Shown: in pieces, positions 1 through 7,079 of the stretch
How the letters are laid out: the number at the start of each line of letters is the position of its first letter
How positions within the stretch are numbered: the stretch's first letter is position 1
Source: an uncultured Flavobacteriaceae bacterium
GTDB lineage: Bacteria > Bacteroidota > Bacteroidia > Flavobacteriales > Flavobacteriaceae
Reading direction: 5' to 3'
Assembly (NCBI GenBank): GCA_947503105.1
Contig: CANNCM010000005.1
Coordinates: forward strand, 1 to 64,000
Length of the DNA: 64,000 nt
Made by a program: the position numbers and the translations under genes
The notes under the pieces: model-generated
The model's database searches: none
What the model was told of the DNA's origin: nothing
Seen by the model: the letters and a program-made list of their open reading frames with translations, nothing else

Positions 1-100
1 GGATTTAAAATCTAGATTTTTGGATTAAAAACGACTCCCTTTCCCCTTTCCCAAGCTTACACGAAAAAAATGTGACTTTTTAGAGTTCTATGTGTCTAAA
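1..100. repeat. Dispersed repeat unit A, copy 1
   Basis: This 100-bp unit starts GGATTTAAAATCTAG and ends TGTGTCTAAA. It recurs at 228-327 with one visible difference, and its first 29 bases recur at 3459-3487. It may extend left of the window. It carries no ORF and looks like part of a dispersed non-coding repeat family. Confidence 0.9.
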
Positions 101-101
101 C

Positions 102-150
102 CCCCTGCTGGTGCAAGCGTCCACGCTTGCGCCCTATACCAACACAAGAG
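102..150. repeat. REP-like hairpin unit B, copy 1
   Basis: A 49-bp unit that recurs at 151-199 (directly adjoining) and 3382-3430. It contains the dyad GCAAGCGT-CC-ACGCTTGC, extendable to an 11-bp stem with one G-T pair and a 2-base loop. Such compact GC-rich palindromes are typical of REP elements mobilised by RAYT (Y1-type) transposases. No such transposase gene is in this window, so the mobilising enzyme is inferred. Confidence 0.85.
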
Positions 151-199
151 CCCCTGCTGGTGCAAGCGTCCACGCTTGCGCCCTATACCAACACAAGAG
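151..199. repeat. REP-like hairpin unit B, copy 2
   Basis: A perfect tandem copy of the preceding 49-bp unit with the same GCAAGCGT/ACGCTTGC dyad. Through a 28-bp linker (200-227) it leads into repeat unit A copy 2. Confidence 0.85.
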
Positions 200-227
200 C
201 ACGATCAAAGTTATTCGCGCTAGCGAG

Positions 228-327
228 GGATTTAAAATCTAGATTTTTGGATTAAAAACGACTCCCTTTCCCCTTTCCCAAGCTTACACGAAAAAAATGT
301 GACTTTTTAGAGTTTTATGTGTCTAAA
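228..327. repeat. Dispersed repeat unit A, copy 2
   Basis: The second copy of the 100-bp unit A. With the preceding unit B and linker it makes a 106-bp composite (151-256) that is repeated in direct orientation at 3382-3487 with one mismatch (C220 against A3451). The sdp-like operon lies between the two composites. Confidence 0.9.
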
Positions 328-636
328 CTCATGAGGGGAGTATATAAACTTCGCTTATGGAAAATCGATATACGCCATAAAAACAAGCTATTGTATTGAT
401 TTACAAGAGCTTAGAAAAACATCCCTAAAAATAATACACGAAACGTATATAAGTTGGATATACGCAATGCGTGTGTTTATGTAGTTATGCAACAGATGAA
501 CAAACAACGGTCGAAAATAAAAAAAGGAGCAATATTTCCGTGTAAGAGTGAGTAATTCAATAAATAGACACTATTGAAAACTCACTTAAATAAAAACCGA
601 ATTAAGTCTACATAATAATAAAAAAAAATTTTAAAG
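328..636. promoter_or_regulatory. Leader region upstream of the sdp-like operon
   Basis: A 309-bp stretch without a convincing ORF. It holds a CGTATAT/ATATACG dyad (444-464), a 9-bp GATATACGC direct repeat (367 and 457), a GTTATGCAA motif (484-492) that is the inverse of one just after the last operon gene, and a long hairpin at 547-586. I see no clear TAnnTTTG promoter element, so the transcription start is undetermined. Confidence 0.5.
547..586 (+). promoter_or_regulatory. Inverted repeat in the presumed 5' leader of sdpC-like gene
   Basis: Arms AGTGAGT and TTCAATA pair with TATTGAA and ACTCACT, giving 14 base pairs in two blocks with a 2x1 internal loop and a 9-base apical loop. The structure ends 50 bp before the ATG at 637 and is not followed by a T-run, so it is not a normal intrinsic terminator. 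It could be an operator or an mRNA leader structure; which one is unknown. Confidence 0.55.
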
Positions 637-1395
637 ATGAAAACAATTAGAAAACATATATCAAAAATTTCCTTATCAATGGGTATTACTTTATTAATAT
701 TTAGTTGTACACAATACGACGACTCATCTGTAAACAGAGATTATTCTGCAAAAGATATATTTAAGTCAGTAATGTTTGGATCAGGAGAATTTGCTTCAAA
801 CCTATCTATTTTTGATGCACAACAAAAAAGTGTTCAAAATATAGAAATAGCTCAAAAAGAAGAAATGCTTAAAAACATTGACTTACTTGTTGATGCCATT
901 GAGACAGATAATCCAAACTATTTTAACACTTTTAAGGAAAAAATAAAAAGTGAAAATCACAATGAAATCCAGTTAGCTATAAAGGAAGGTGGTAAATATA
1001 TTGAGAACAATTTAAATGCGATAATTCCTGATTATGAAACTCTTTATCAAAATATTAAATCAGATATTACTAACAAGAAAGATAGCTTTAAAACAATGGA
1101 AGATATTGATAATTATGTTAGTAGCCTTCAATCAAATAATAACGAATTGCTTCATAAAAATATGATAACAAGTAAGAGTGCATTAAGTCCTTGTAGCTGG
1201 GCAATAGCTTGTGTAGTATACTTTGTACTAGCTGCTCATAATACTGTAGCAGTTGCTGCAAACGTTTATCTAGTATTTGCTTTATGGGGACCTAGCCTTG
1301 ACAAACACAAAGGTGATGGAGCGTTTATTGATGATATGGATGATACTCTAAGAGAAGAAATGTTAGTGGAAGAAATTGCTAATATTCAATGGTGA
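637..1395 (+). CDS. SdpC-like antimicrobial peptide precursor (lipoprotein)
   Basis: This 252-residue precursor begins with a signal peptide and lipobox (LIFSC, Cys24). A hydrophilic helical region of about 150 residues follows, then a hydrophobic Ala/Val-rich segment starting at the pair Cys186-x5-Cys192, and an acidic tail. In Bacillus subtilis, SdpC is cut to a 42-residue hydrophobic toxin with a disulfide between two cysteines near its N terminus. Here the stretch between Lys180 and Lys223 has the same design and is also 42 residues long, although the real cleavage sites are unknown. The next three genes match SdpA, SdpB and SdpI features, which supports the call. The lipobox is a departure from the simple secretion signal of the Bacillus protein. 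Toxin activity is inferred from architecture and context. Confidence 0.75.
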   Translation: MKTIRKHISKISLSMGITLLIFSCTQYDDSSVNRDYSAKDIFKSVMFGSGEFASNLSIFDAQQKSVQNIEIAQKEEMLKNIDLLVDAIETDNPNYFNTFKEKIKSENHNEIQLAIKEGGKYIENNLNAIIPDYETLYQNIKSDITNKKDSFKTMEDIDNYVSSLQSNNNELLHKNMITSKSALSPCSWAIACVVYFVLAAHNTVAVAANVYLVFALWGPSLDKHKGDGAFIDDMDDTLREEMLVEEIANIQW

Positions 1396-1946
1396 GTTTT
1401 TTAAAGAATAACAATTACATCATTTATCTAATAACCTCATTGACTGTCTCATTTTGGTTAATTATCAATATTTTTTTGATTACTGTAAGAGGCAATCCGA
1501 TTGAGATAACCAATGAGGTTGATTCTAGGGTTTTTAATTTTATTCCTCAAGGTTGGGCTTTTTTTACACGCGACCCAAGAGAGGCACAAATAGCAATCTA
1601 TAAAATAGAAAATGATAATATTCTAAAACCTTATCCACAAAGACACTCGTTATTTACTAATCTTTTTGGATTAAAAAGGACTTCAAGTAAATTACTTACG
1701 GAATTGCAGTTATTAAAACTTAAAACAGTAGACTCTTTATATTCAGATGCGAAATGGAATTACCAAATTAATATATTTGATAAGATTATAACAAATACTT
1801 TTGAATGTAAAAATGAAATTTATGACCCTATATTATTGGGTAATTTTATTGTGGTTTATCAAAAACCTGTGCCTTGGGCTTGGAGTAAATCAATCAAGGA
1901 AATAAAAATGCCTGCTAAAATAATTAGATTTAAAATTAACGATTAA
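1389..1946 (+). CDS. SdpA-family protein
   Basis: This 185-residue protein has one N-terminal membrane segment (about residues 10-33) followed by an extracytoplasmic domain. Residues 52-65 read IPQGWAFFTRDPRE, which I recognise as a hallmark of the SdpA family. In Bacillus, SdpA acts with SdpB to convert pro-SdpC into active peptide. The ATG overlaps the end of the sdpC-like gene by 7 bases, so the two are probably translationally coupled. Gene order here is C-A-B-I, unlike the sdpABC order with a separate sdpRI operon in Bacillus. No ArsR-type regulator like SdpR is present. Confidence 0.8.
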   Translation: MVSFLKNNNYIIYLITSLTVSFWLIINIFLITVRGNPIEITNEVDSRVFNFIPQGWAFFTRDPREAQIAIYKIENDNILKPYPQRHSLFTNLFGLKRTSSKLLTELQLLKLKTVDSLYSDAKWNYQINIFDKIITNTFECKNEIYDPILLGNFIVVYQKPVPWAWSKSIKEIKMPAKIIRFKIND

Positions 1947-1948
1947 TT

Positions 1949-2866
1949 ATGCGATTAAACAATAAATTAAAAGAATTTGCTATAAATAATTTTCCTTATA
2001 CGGATGTGTTAGGCTTATCAAGAAGTGTTATTGCATTAGGCACATTATTAACCCTTTTGACAAACACATCTAGTGTATTAATGCAAAAAATGGATACAGG
2101 AGAATATCTAAATCCATTAATAAATCCAATAGCAGAAATTAATAAATTTAATTTTTTTCTTCTTTTTGGAATAGAACAGTTTGACCTAATGAGATATTTA
2201 GCAATACTTTTATTATTGATGGTTATTTCGGGGTACTTTATAAAAGTAACTTCTATTTTTCATTGGTGGATCTCTATTAGTTTTTTTCTTTCATCTTCTG
2301 TTATAGATGGAGGTGACCAAATTGCATCTATATTGAGCTTTTTATTAATTCCTATATGTCTTACCGATGAAAGAAAAAACCATTGGAATTATATTAAACC
2401 ATACAGCAAGCCAAAAAACATAGTAGGAATTGTTGCTGTCAATCTTATTAGGCTTCAAATTGCTATAATATATTTTCACGCAGCAATTGGAAAATTTGAT
2501 ATACCAGAATGGAGGAATGGTACTGCAATATATTATTGGTTTAATCATAGTTTTTTTGGTATGCCTGAATATTTAGCTAATCCTATGAATTACATATTGT
2601 CTAACAAATGGATTGTGAGTATACTAACTTATTCTGTTTTAATAGCTGAAGTTATTCTCTTCCTTTGCTTAACAGCATCAAAAAAGATGCGTAAGTACAT
2701 ATTTCCGTTTGCAGTACTTTTTCATTTTTTAATAATTATTTACCACGGAATTTTCTCTTTTTTCTTTTCAATTGTTGGTGGTCTTATAATTTATTTATTA
2801 CATATTAACTCTTCATTAAATCTTAAAAAATGGTTTCAAAAAAAATTAAATATATATATACAATAG
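1949..2866 (+). CDS. SdpB-family multipass membrane protein (HTTM-like)
   Basis: This 305-residue, very hydrophobic protein has about six to eight predicted membrane segments. The central stretch around residues 164-203 (LIRLQIAIIYFHAAIGK, then EWRNGTAIYYWF) resembles the HTTM/vitamin-K-carboxylase-like membrane fold to which SdpB belongs. It starts 2 bases after the sdpA-like stop. In Bacillus, SdpB is required together with SdpA for toxin maturation; its chemistry is not known. The gene is visibly more AT-rich than the core genes further right, which fits horizontal acquisition. Confidence 0.78.
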   Translation: MRLNNKLKEFAINNFPYTDVLGLSRSVIALGTLLTLLTNTSSVLMQKMDTGEYLNPLINPIAEINKFNFFLLFGIEQFDLMRYLAILLLLMVISGYFIKVTSIFHWWISISFFLSSSVIDGGDQIASILSFLLIPICLTDERKNHWNYIKPYSKPKNIVGIVAVNLIRLQIAIIYFHAAIGKFDIPEWRNGTAIYYWFNHSFFGMPEYLANPMNYILSNKWIVSILTYSVLIAEVILFLCLTASKKMRKYIFPFAVLFHFLIIIYHGIFSFFFSIVGGLIIYLLHINSSLNLKKWFQKKLNIYIQ

Positions 2867-3285
2867 GACTTTCCGTTTTTTTAACATACACCTGTTTTCT
2901 CATAAAAAATTATAGTAAAATTGCCAACACTGTTGTAACACACATTGATTACTCCGGAAATCCTGATGGTTATGGAGAAAAATATCATTTAATTGTTGCA
3001 TTAGCTGTCAATGCTGTTCTACTTATAGTAATGGGGCTTTTAATTAAAAACCCTAAATATGCAAATTATCCTGTCGAAATTACCGACGAAAATCGAAATT
3101 CAGTTTATGAAAAAATGAGATACTTTATGTCATTTTTGTCAATAGTTGTTTCGATTATTTTTTCTGTAATGATATATAAAGCAATAGGATACAAGACCAA
3201 TAAAGTATTACTAATATCAATTTCATTATGTGCTCCCCTACTGATTGTAATTCTACTTTTTAAAACAAATAAATCCGTTGCATAA
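2830..3285 (+). CDS. SdpI-like immunity candidate (DUF1648)
   Basis: This 151-residue membrane protein has about four membrane segments (around 10-25, 54-72, 97-116, 124-144). Residues 37-51 (THIDYSGNPDGYGEK) match the DUF1648 signature found in SdpI, the protein that protects Bacillus from its own SDP toxin. It is shorter than Bacillus SdpI (207 residues, six segments), and the C-terminal SdpI part is reduced or absent. The start overlaps the sdpB-like gene by 37 bases in another frame, so the two are tightly coupled. Placing immunity last in the toxin operon is common for peptide toxins; the immunity role is inferred. Confidence 0.7.
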   Translation: MVSKKIKYIYTIGLSVFLTYTCFLIKNYSKIANTVVTHIDYSGNPDGYGEKYHLIVALAVNAVLLIVMGLLIKNPKYANYPVEITDENRNSVYEKMRYFMSFLSIVVSIIFSVMIYKAIGYKTNKVLLISISLCAPLLIVILLFKTNKSVA

Positions 3286-3381
3286 CAACGTATAAGCATA
3301 ATAAGGGTTTAAGGCTAAAATTAATAGTAGTTTTGTGTTTGTGATAGTTGTTTTTAAACCGAAACCAATAGCATACAAATC
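3278..3381. other. Possible cassette boundary with inverted repeats
   Basis: Immediately around the stop of the SdpI-like gene is TTGCATAACAACG. It is followed by GGTTTAA (3306-3312) and its complement TTAAACC (3354-3360). The motif TTGCATAAC is the inverse of GTTATGCAA at 484-492, so the operon is framed by this pair. The layout is loosely reminiscent of integron attC sites (RYYYAAC end and internal dyads), but no integrase is seen and the match is weak. Confidence 0.3.
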
Positions 3382-3430
3382 CCCCTGCTGGTGCAAGCGT
3401 CCACGCTTGCGCCCTATACCAACACAAGAG
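3382..3430. repeat. REP-like hairpin unit B, copy 3
   Basis: Identical to the two copies at 102-199, with the same GCAAGCGT/ACGCTTGC dyad. Together with the linker (3431-3458) and partial unit A (3459-3487) it forms the right-hand 106-bp direct repeat of the island. Confidence 0.88.
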
Positions 3431-3458
3431 CACGATCAAAGTTATTCGCGATAGCGAG

Positions 3459-3487
3459 GGATTTAAAATCTAGATTTTTGGATTAAA
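3459..3487. repeat. Dispersed repeat unit A, partial copy 3
   Basis: The first 29 bases of unit A (GGATTTAAAATCTAG through GGATTAAA). Homology stops one base before the stop codon of the symporter gene at 3489, so the repeat abuts that gene exactly. Confidence 0.85.
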
Positions 3488-3488
3488 T

Positions 3489-4814
3489 TCACTTCACCTC
3501 TTCCAAATGGTCATCCCATTCTTTGGGTTTTGGGGTATGGAGTTTTCCTTCCAATTTTGCAATAACGGTAGAGACTGTAGCATCGCCAGTGACATTAATC
3601 ACTGTTCGGCACATGTCTAGTGGTCTGTCCACTGCAAAAATAAGTGCCAATCCAATGGCCAATTTTTCGGCAGGGAAACCTACAGATTCTAACACAATCA
3701 CCAACATAACCATTCCTGCTCCGGGAACTGCAGCACTACCAATAGAGGCCAGTAAGGCCGTAAGAACAATCATGAGTTGGTCTGTAAAGGTCAAATCAAA
3801 ATTAAGGGCTTGTGCGATAAAAACCGCCGCTACCGCTTGGTACAAACTTGTACCGTCCATATTGATTGTAGCACCTACGGGCAACACAAAACTGGACACT
3901 TCTTTATCAACACCCACATGTTCTTCTACGCGTTCCATAGTTACAGGCAAGGTGGCCGCACTACTGCTTGTAGAAAAAGCCAATAATTGTGCTGGACTGA
4001 TTTGTTTTAAAAACCAAAGCGGGTTCTTTTTGGTGGCTACAGTCACTACTATCATATAAAAACAAACCATTAAGAGCAAACCTCCTACTACAATTGAAGC
4101 ATAGTACAAGAGTGCATATAGTAGTTCTGGATCGCCAGAAGAAACCACCACATTGGCCAAGAGTGCAAAAACGGCGTATGGTGCCGTTAGCATGATTAAA
4201 TCAACCATTTTGAGGACGACATCGTTGAGAGAGTCGAAAACATCTTTTAATGGTTTTGCACTTTTTTCACCAATCAATAAAAGAGAAATCCCTAGAAATA
4301 TAGCCAAAAAAATCACTTGCAACATGAGTTTATTGTTGCTCAAAGCTAAAAACGCATTTTCGGGAACCATATCCACAACAAAATCTAAAGGCCCACTCTG
4401 TTGTTGGCGGGTTGCTTCAGCAATTTTTCCTTGTACACTACTGTTATTGGCATAAGTTGCTGTGAGTTTAGAAATGGTTGCATCTGAAACGCCTTCACCT
4501 GGGTTAAATATATTTACTAAAGTCAAACCAATACTAATAGCAATTACGGTGGTAAGGATATAAATTACAATCGTTTTTATGCCAATAGATGCAAATTTAG
4601 AAATGTCTTTTAAGTCAGAAATTCCTTTGATTAAAGAGGCTAAAATAAGAGGAACAGCAATGAGTTTGAGGAGTTTAACAAAAATGGTTCCAAGGGGTTT
4701 TATCCATGCAGTAATAAAAGCTGCACCACCTTGAACTTGAAGCATGATAAAGCCAAAGACAAGACCAAGAAGCATTCCAATTAATATTTTCCAATGTAGG
4801 GCTAATGATTTCAT
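3489..4814 (-). CDS. Dicarboxylate/amino acid:cation symporter (SDF family)
   Basis: This 441-residue inner-membrane carrier of the glutamate/dicarboxylate (DAACS) family takes up acidic amino acids or C4-dicarboxylates with Na+ or H+. Family signatures are visible: the serine-rich re-entrant loop SSSAATLPVTMERV, the cation/substrate motif NMDGTSLYQA, and the last membrane segment with DRPLDMCRTVINVTGD. Multiple hydrophobic helices span the chain and length is normal. The substrate cannot be assigned. It is the last gene of the minus-strand run and starts 5 bases after aroC. Its 3' end touches the repeat that borders the sdp-like island. Confidence 0.93.
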   Translation of the reverse strand: MKSLALHWKILIGMLLGLVFGFIMLQVQGGAAFITAWIKPLGTIFVKLLKLIAVPLILASLIKGISDLKDISKFASIGIKTIVIYILTTVIAISIGLTLVNIFNPGEGVSDATISKLTATYANNSSVQGKIAEATRQQQSGPLDFVVDMVPENAFLALSNNKLMLQVIFLAIFLGISLLLIGEKSAKPLKDVFDSLNDVVLKMVDLIMLTAPYAVFALLANVVVSSGDPELLYALLYYASIVVGGLLLMVCFYMIVVTVATKKNPLWFLKQISPAQLLAFSTSSSAATLPVTMERVEEHVGVDKEVSSFVLPVGATINMDGTSLYQAVAAVFIAQALNFDLTFTDQLMIVLTALLASIGSAAVPGAGMVMLVIVLESVGFPAEKLAIGLALIFAVDRPLDMCRTVINVTGDATVSTVIAKLEGKLHTPKPKEWDDHLEEVK

Positions 4815-4819
4815 ATGAT

Positions 4820-5884
4820 TTAGAGTTTTGATAGTCGATTGAGCAGCATAAAATCTGCAAGAACTAATGCCGCCATGGCCTCGACAATAGGAACTGCACG
4901 TGGAACCACACAGGGATCGTGGCGGCCTTTACCATGCATTTCTACAGCATTGCCGTCCTTGTCGATAGTTTCTTGTGCTTGCATAACTGTTGCTACAGGT
5001 TTGAAGGCTACATTAAAATAGATATCCATTCCATTACTAATACCACCTTGAATTCCACCAGAGCGATTTGTTTTGGTTGAGCCATCGGTGTTAAATACGT
5101 CGTTGTGTTCACTTCCTTTCATTCTAACCCCTTCAAAACCAGAGCCATATTCAAATCCTTTTACAGCATTGATCGAAAGCATCGCTTTGCCTAATTGCGC
5201 ATGTAGGCGATCAAAAACAGGTTCTCCTAGACCTATGGGAACATTTTTTATGACGCAAGAGACTGTGCCACCAATGGTATCTCCTTCTTTACGGATCGCT
5301 TTAATTCTGTCAATCATTTTTTCGGCCATTACAGGATCTGGACAACGCACAGCGTTGGATTCTGTTTTGGATAAATCTAAGTCTTGATAGTTTTTGTTTA
5401 AAGCAATAGCCCCAACAGATGCCGTGTAGGCATTAATTTCAATGCTGTTTAAAAATTGTTTAGCAATAGCACCAGCCACTACTCGACATGCGGTTTCTCT
5501 TGCCGAGCTACGCCCACCACCTCTGTAATCGCGTTGACCATATTTTTCTGTGTAAGTAAAATCGGCATGACTGGGACGGAAAACATCTTTGATATGGCTG
5601 TAATCTTTGGATTTTTGATTGGCATTTTTAATGATAAATCCAATAGGAGTTCCCGTCGTAATCCCTTCAAAAATACCAGATAAAAATTCTACGGTATCGG
5701 GTTCTTTTCGTTGCGTTACAATCTTTGATTGTCCGGGTTTTCTACGATCCATTTCTCGCTGAATAGCATCAAAATCTATAGAGATACCAGCTGGACAGCC
5801 ATCAATTACACCACCAATAGCCAAGCCGTGTGACTCTCCAAAAGTTGTTAATTTAAATACATTACCAAAAGAATTGCCTGCCAT
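4820..5884 (-). CDS. aroC: Chorismate synthase
   Basis: Converts 5-enolpyruvylshikimate-3-phosphate to chorismate with reduced FMN, the last step of the shikimate pathway. All three family signatures are present: [18 protein letters not shown] near the N terminus, [19 protein letters not shown] in the middle, and [15 protein letters not shown]. At 354 residues it is full length. The adjoining upstream gene on this strand is bshA, 57 bases away, so co-transcription is possible although the functions are unrelated. Confidence 0.97.
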   Translation of the reverse strand: MAGNSFGNVFKLTTFGESHGLAIGGVIDGCPAGISIDFDAIQREMDRRKPGQSKIVTQRKEPDTVEFLSGIFEGITTGTPIGFIIKNANQKSKDYSHIKDVFRPSHADFTYTEKYGQRDYRGGGRSSARETACRVVAGAIAKQFLNSIEINAYTASVGAIALNKNYQDLDLSKTESNAVRCPDPVMAEKMIDRIKAIRKEGDTIGGTVSCVIKNVPIGLGEPVFDRLHAQLGKAMLSINAVKGFEYGSGFEGVRMKGSEHNDVFNTDGSTKTNRSGGIQGGISNGMDIYFNVAFKPVATVMQAQETIDKDGNAVEMHGKGRHDPCVVPRAVPIVEAMAALVLADFMLLNRLSKL

Positions 5885-5941
5885 TTATATGATTTTAATT
5901 TCAAATGAGGGTAAAATTACTAAAACAAACGCTAGTAGGCA

Positions 5942-7078
5942 CTAAATTGAGATACAATTTTTTAAAGCTGTTTTGTAAACTTCTTCATAAGCAGGAACAA
6001 TTTGATGGATATCAAACTTTGCCGCTGTAGATCTCGCTCCTTTTTTGAACGCCTCTAGGTCATTTGTGTTTTTTAGAATTTGAATCGCATTTTGAGACAT
6101 GCTTTTAACATCACCAACAGCACTCAAAAACCCTGAAACTTTATTGATATTGACTTCTGGAAGCCCACCAGTATTGCTAGAAACTACCGGCACTCCAGAG
6201 GCCATAGCTTCTAATGCAGACAGCCCAAAACTTTCTGTTTGTGAGGGCAAAAGAAAGAGATCACTGAAACATAAAATTTTATTGACTTCATTGGTATTGC
6301 CTAAAAAAACAACTTTGTCTTCGATATTGAGATGTGTACATAGTTGCTCAGCTTTTTCTCTTTCGGGGCCTTCGCCAATCATCATTAGCTTTGATGGAAT
6401 TTCTTTTTGAATGGCATCAAAAATATGAATCACGTCGGGAATGCGTTTGACTGTTCTAAAATTACTGACATGTGTAATGACTCGCTCGTGGGGTTCGGCC
6501 AAAACATCGCGTTGACAGTTTTTAACGCTAGGTTTATGCTTTTCTAAATCAATAAAATTGGGGATTACTGTAATCTCTTTGTTGGTGCTAAAAAGGCGTT
6601 GTGTATCATCTTTCAAACTTTGAGAAACAGACGTCACTGCATCCGATTTATTGATACTAAATGTGACTGCAGTTTTATAAAAAGGATGACTCCCAACTAG
6701 GGTAATATCTGTACCATGAAGCGTTGTGACAATTGGAAGTTCAATACCTTCTTCATGCAACATTTTTTTGGCCATATAACCGGCATAAGCATGAGGAATA
6801 GCATAGTGCACATGCAAAACATCAATTTGATGCGCTTTTACCATATCAACAATTTTGCTTGACAATGCCAATTCGTAGGGTTGATAATGGAATAATGGAT
6901 AATTTGGCACATGGACTTCATGAAAGTGAACATTGGCGCCCAAGAGTTCCAAGCGTACAGGTTGGCTGTAAGTGATAAAATGGACCTCGTGGCCTTTGCG
7001 TGATAGTTCAAGTCCCAATTCGGTTGCTACAACTCCACTTCCGCCAAAGGTCGGATAACATACAATTCCTATTTTCAT
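5942..7078 (-). CDS. bshA: N-acetyl-alpha-D-glucosaminyl L-malate synthase
   Basis: A GT4 glycosyltransferase that transfers GlcNAc from UDP-GlcNAc to L-malate, the first step of bacillithiol synthesis. The N terminus (GIVCYPTFGGSGVVATELG) and HGTDITLVG are characteristic of BshA. The EX7E donor-binding motif appears in ESFGLSALEAMASGVPVV. At 378 residues it is full length. It starts one base after the GH3/serine hydrolase gene, so the pair is tightly coupled. A bacillithiol-linked YtxJ gene at 59238-59615 supports the pathway assignment. Confidence 0.95.
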   Translation of the reverse strand: MKIGIVCYPTFGGSGVVATELGLELSRKGHEVHFITYSQPVRLELLGANVHFHEVHVPNYPLFHYQPYELALSSKIVDMVKAHQIDVLHVHYAIPHAYAGYMAKKMLHEEGIELPIVTTLHGTDITLVGSHPFYKTAVTFSINKSDAVTSVSQSLKDDTQRLFSTNKEITVIPNFIDLEKHKPSVKNCQRDVLAEPHERVITHVSNFRTVKRIPDVIHIFDAIQKEIPSKLMMIGEGPEREKAEQLCTHLNIEDKVVFLGNTNEVNKILCFSDLFLLPSQTESFGLSALEAMASGVPVVSSNTGGLPEVNINKVSGFLSAVGDVKSMSQNAIQILKNTNDLEAFKKGARSTAAKFDIHQIVPAYEEVYKTALKNCISI

Positions 7079-7079
7079 T

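Noticed and set aside
1-327. Repeats near the left end as a CRISPR array
   Set aside because: The two 49-bp copies are adjacent without a spacer, and the other repeat is 100 bp; there are no regular repeat-spacer units and no cas genes.
3523-4059. Plus-strand ORF of 178 residues inside the symporter gene
   Set aside because: It is antisense to a clear transporter gene and has no recognisable features.
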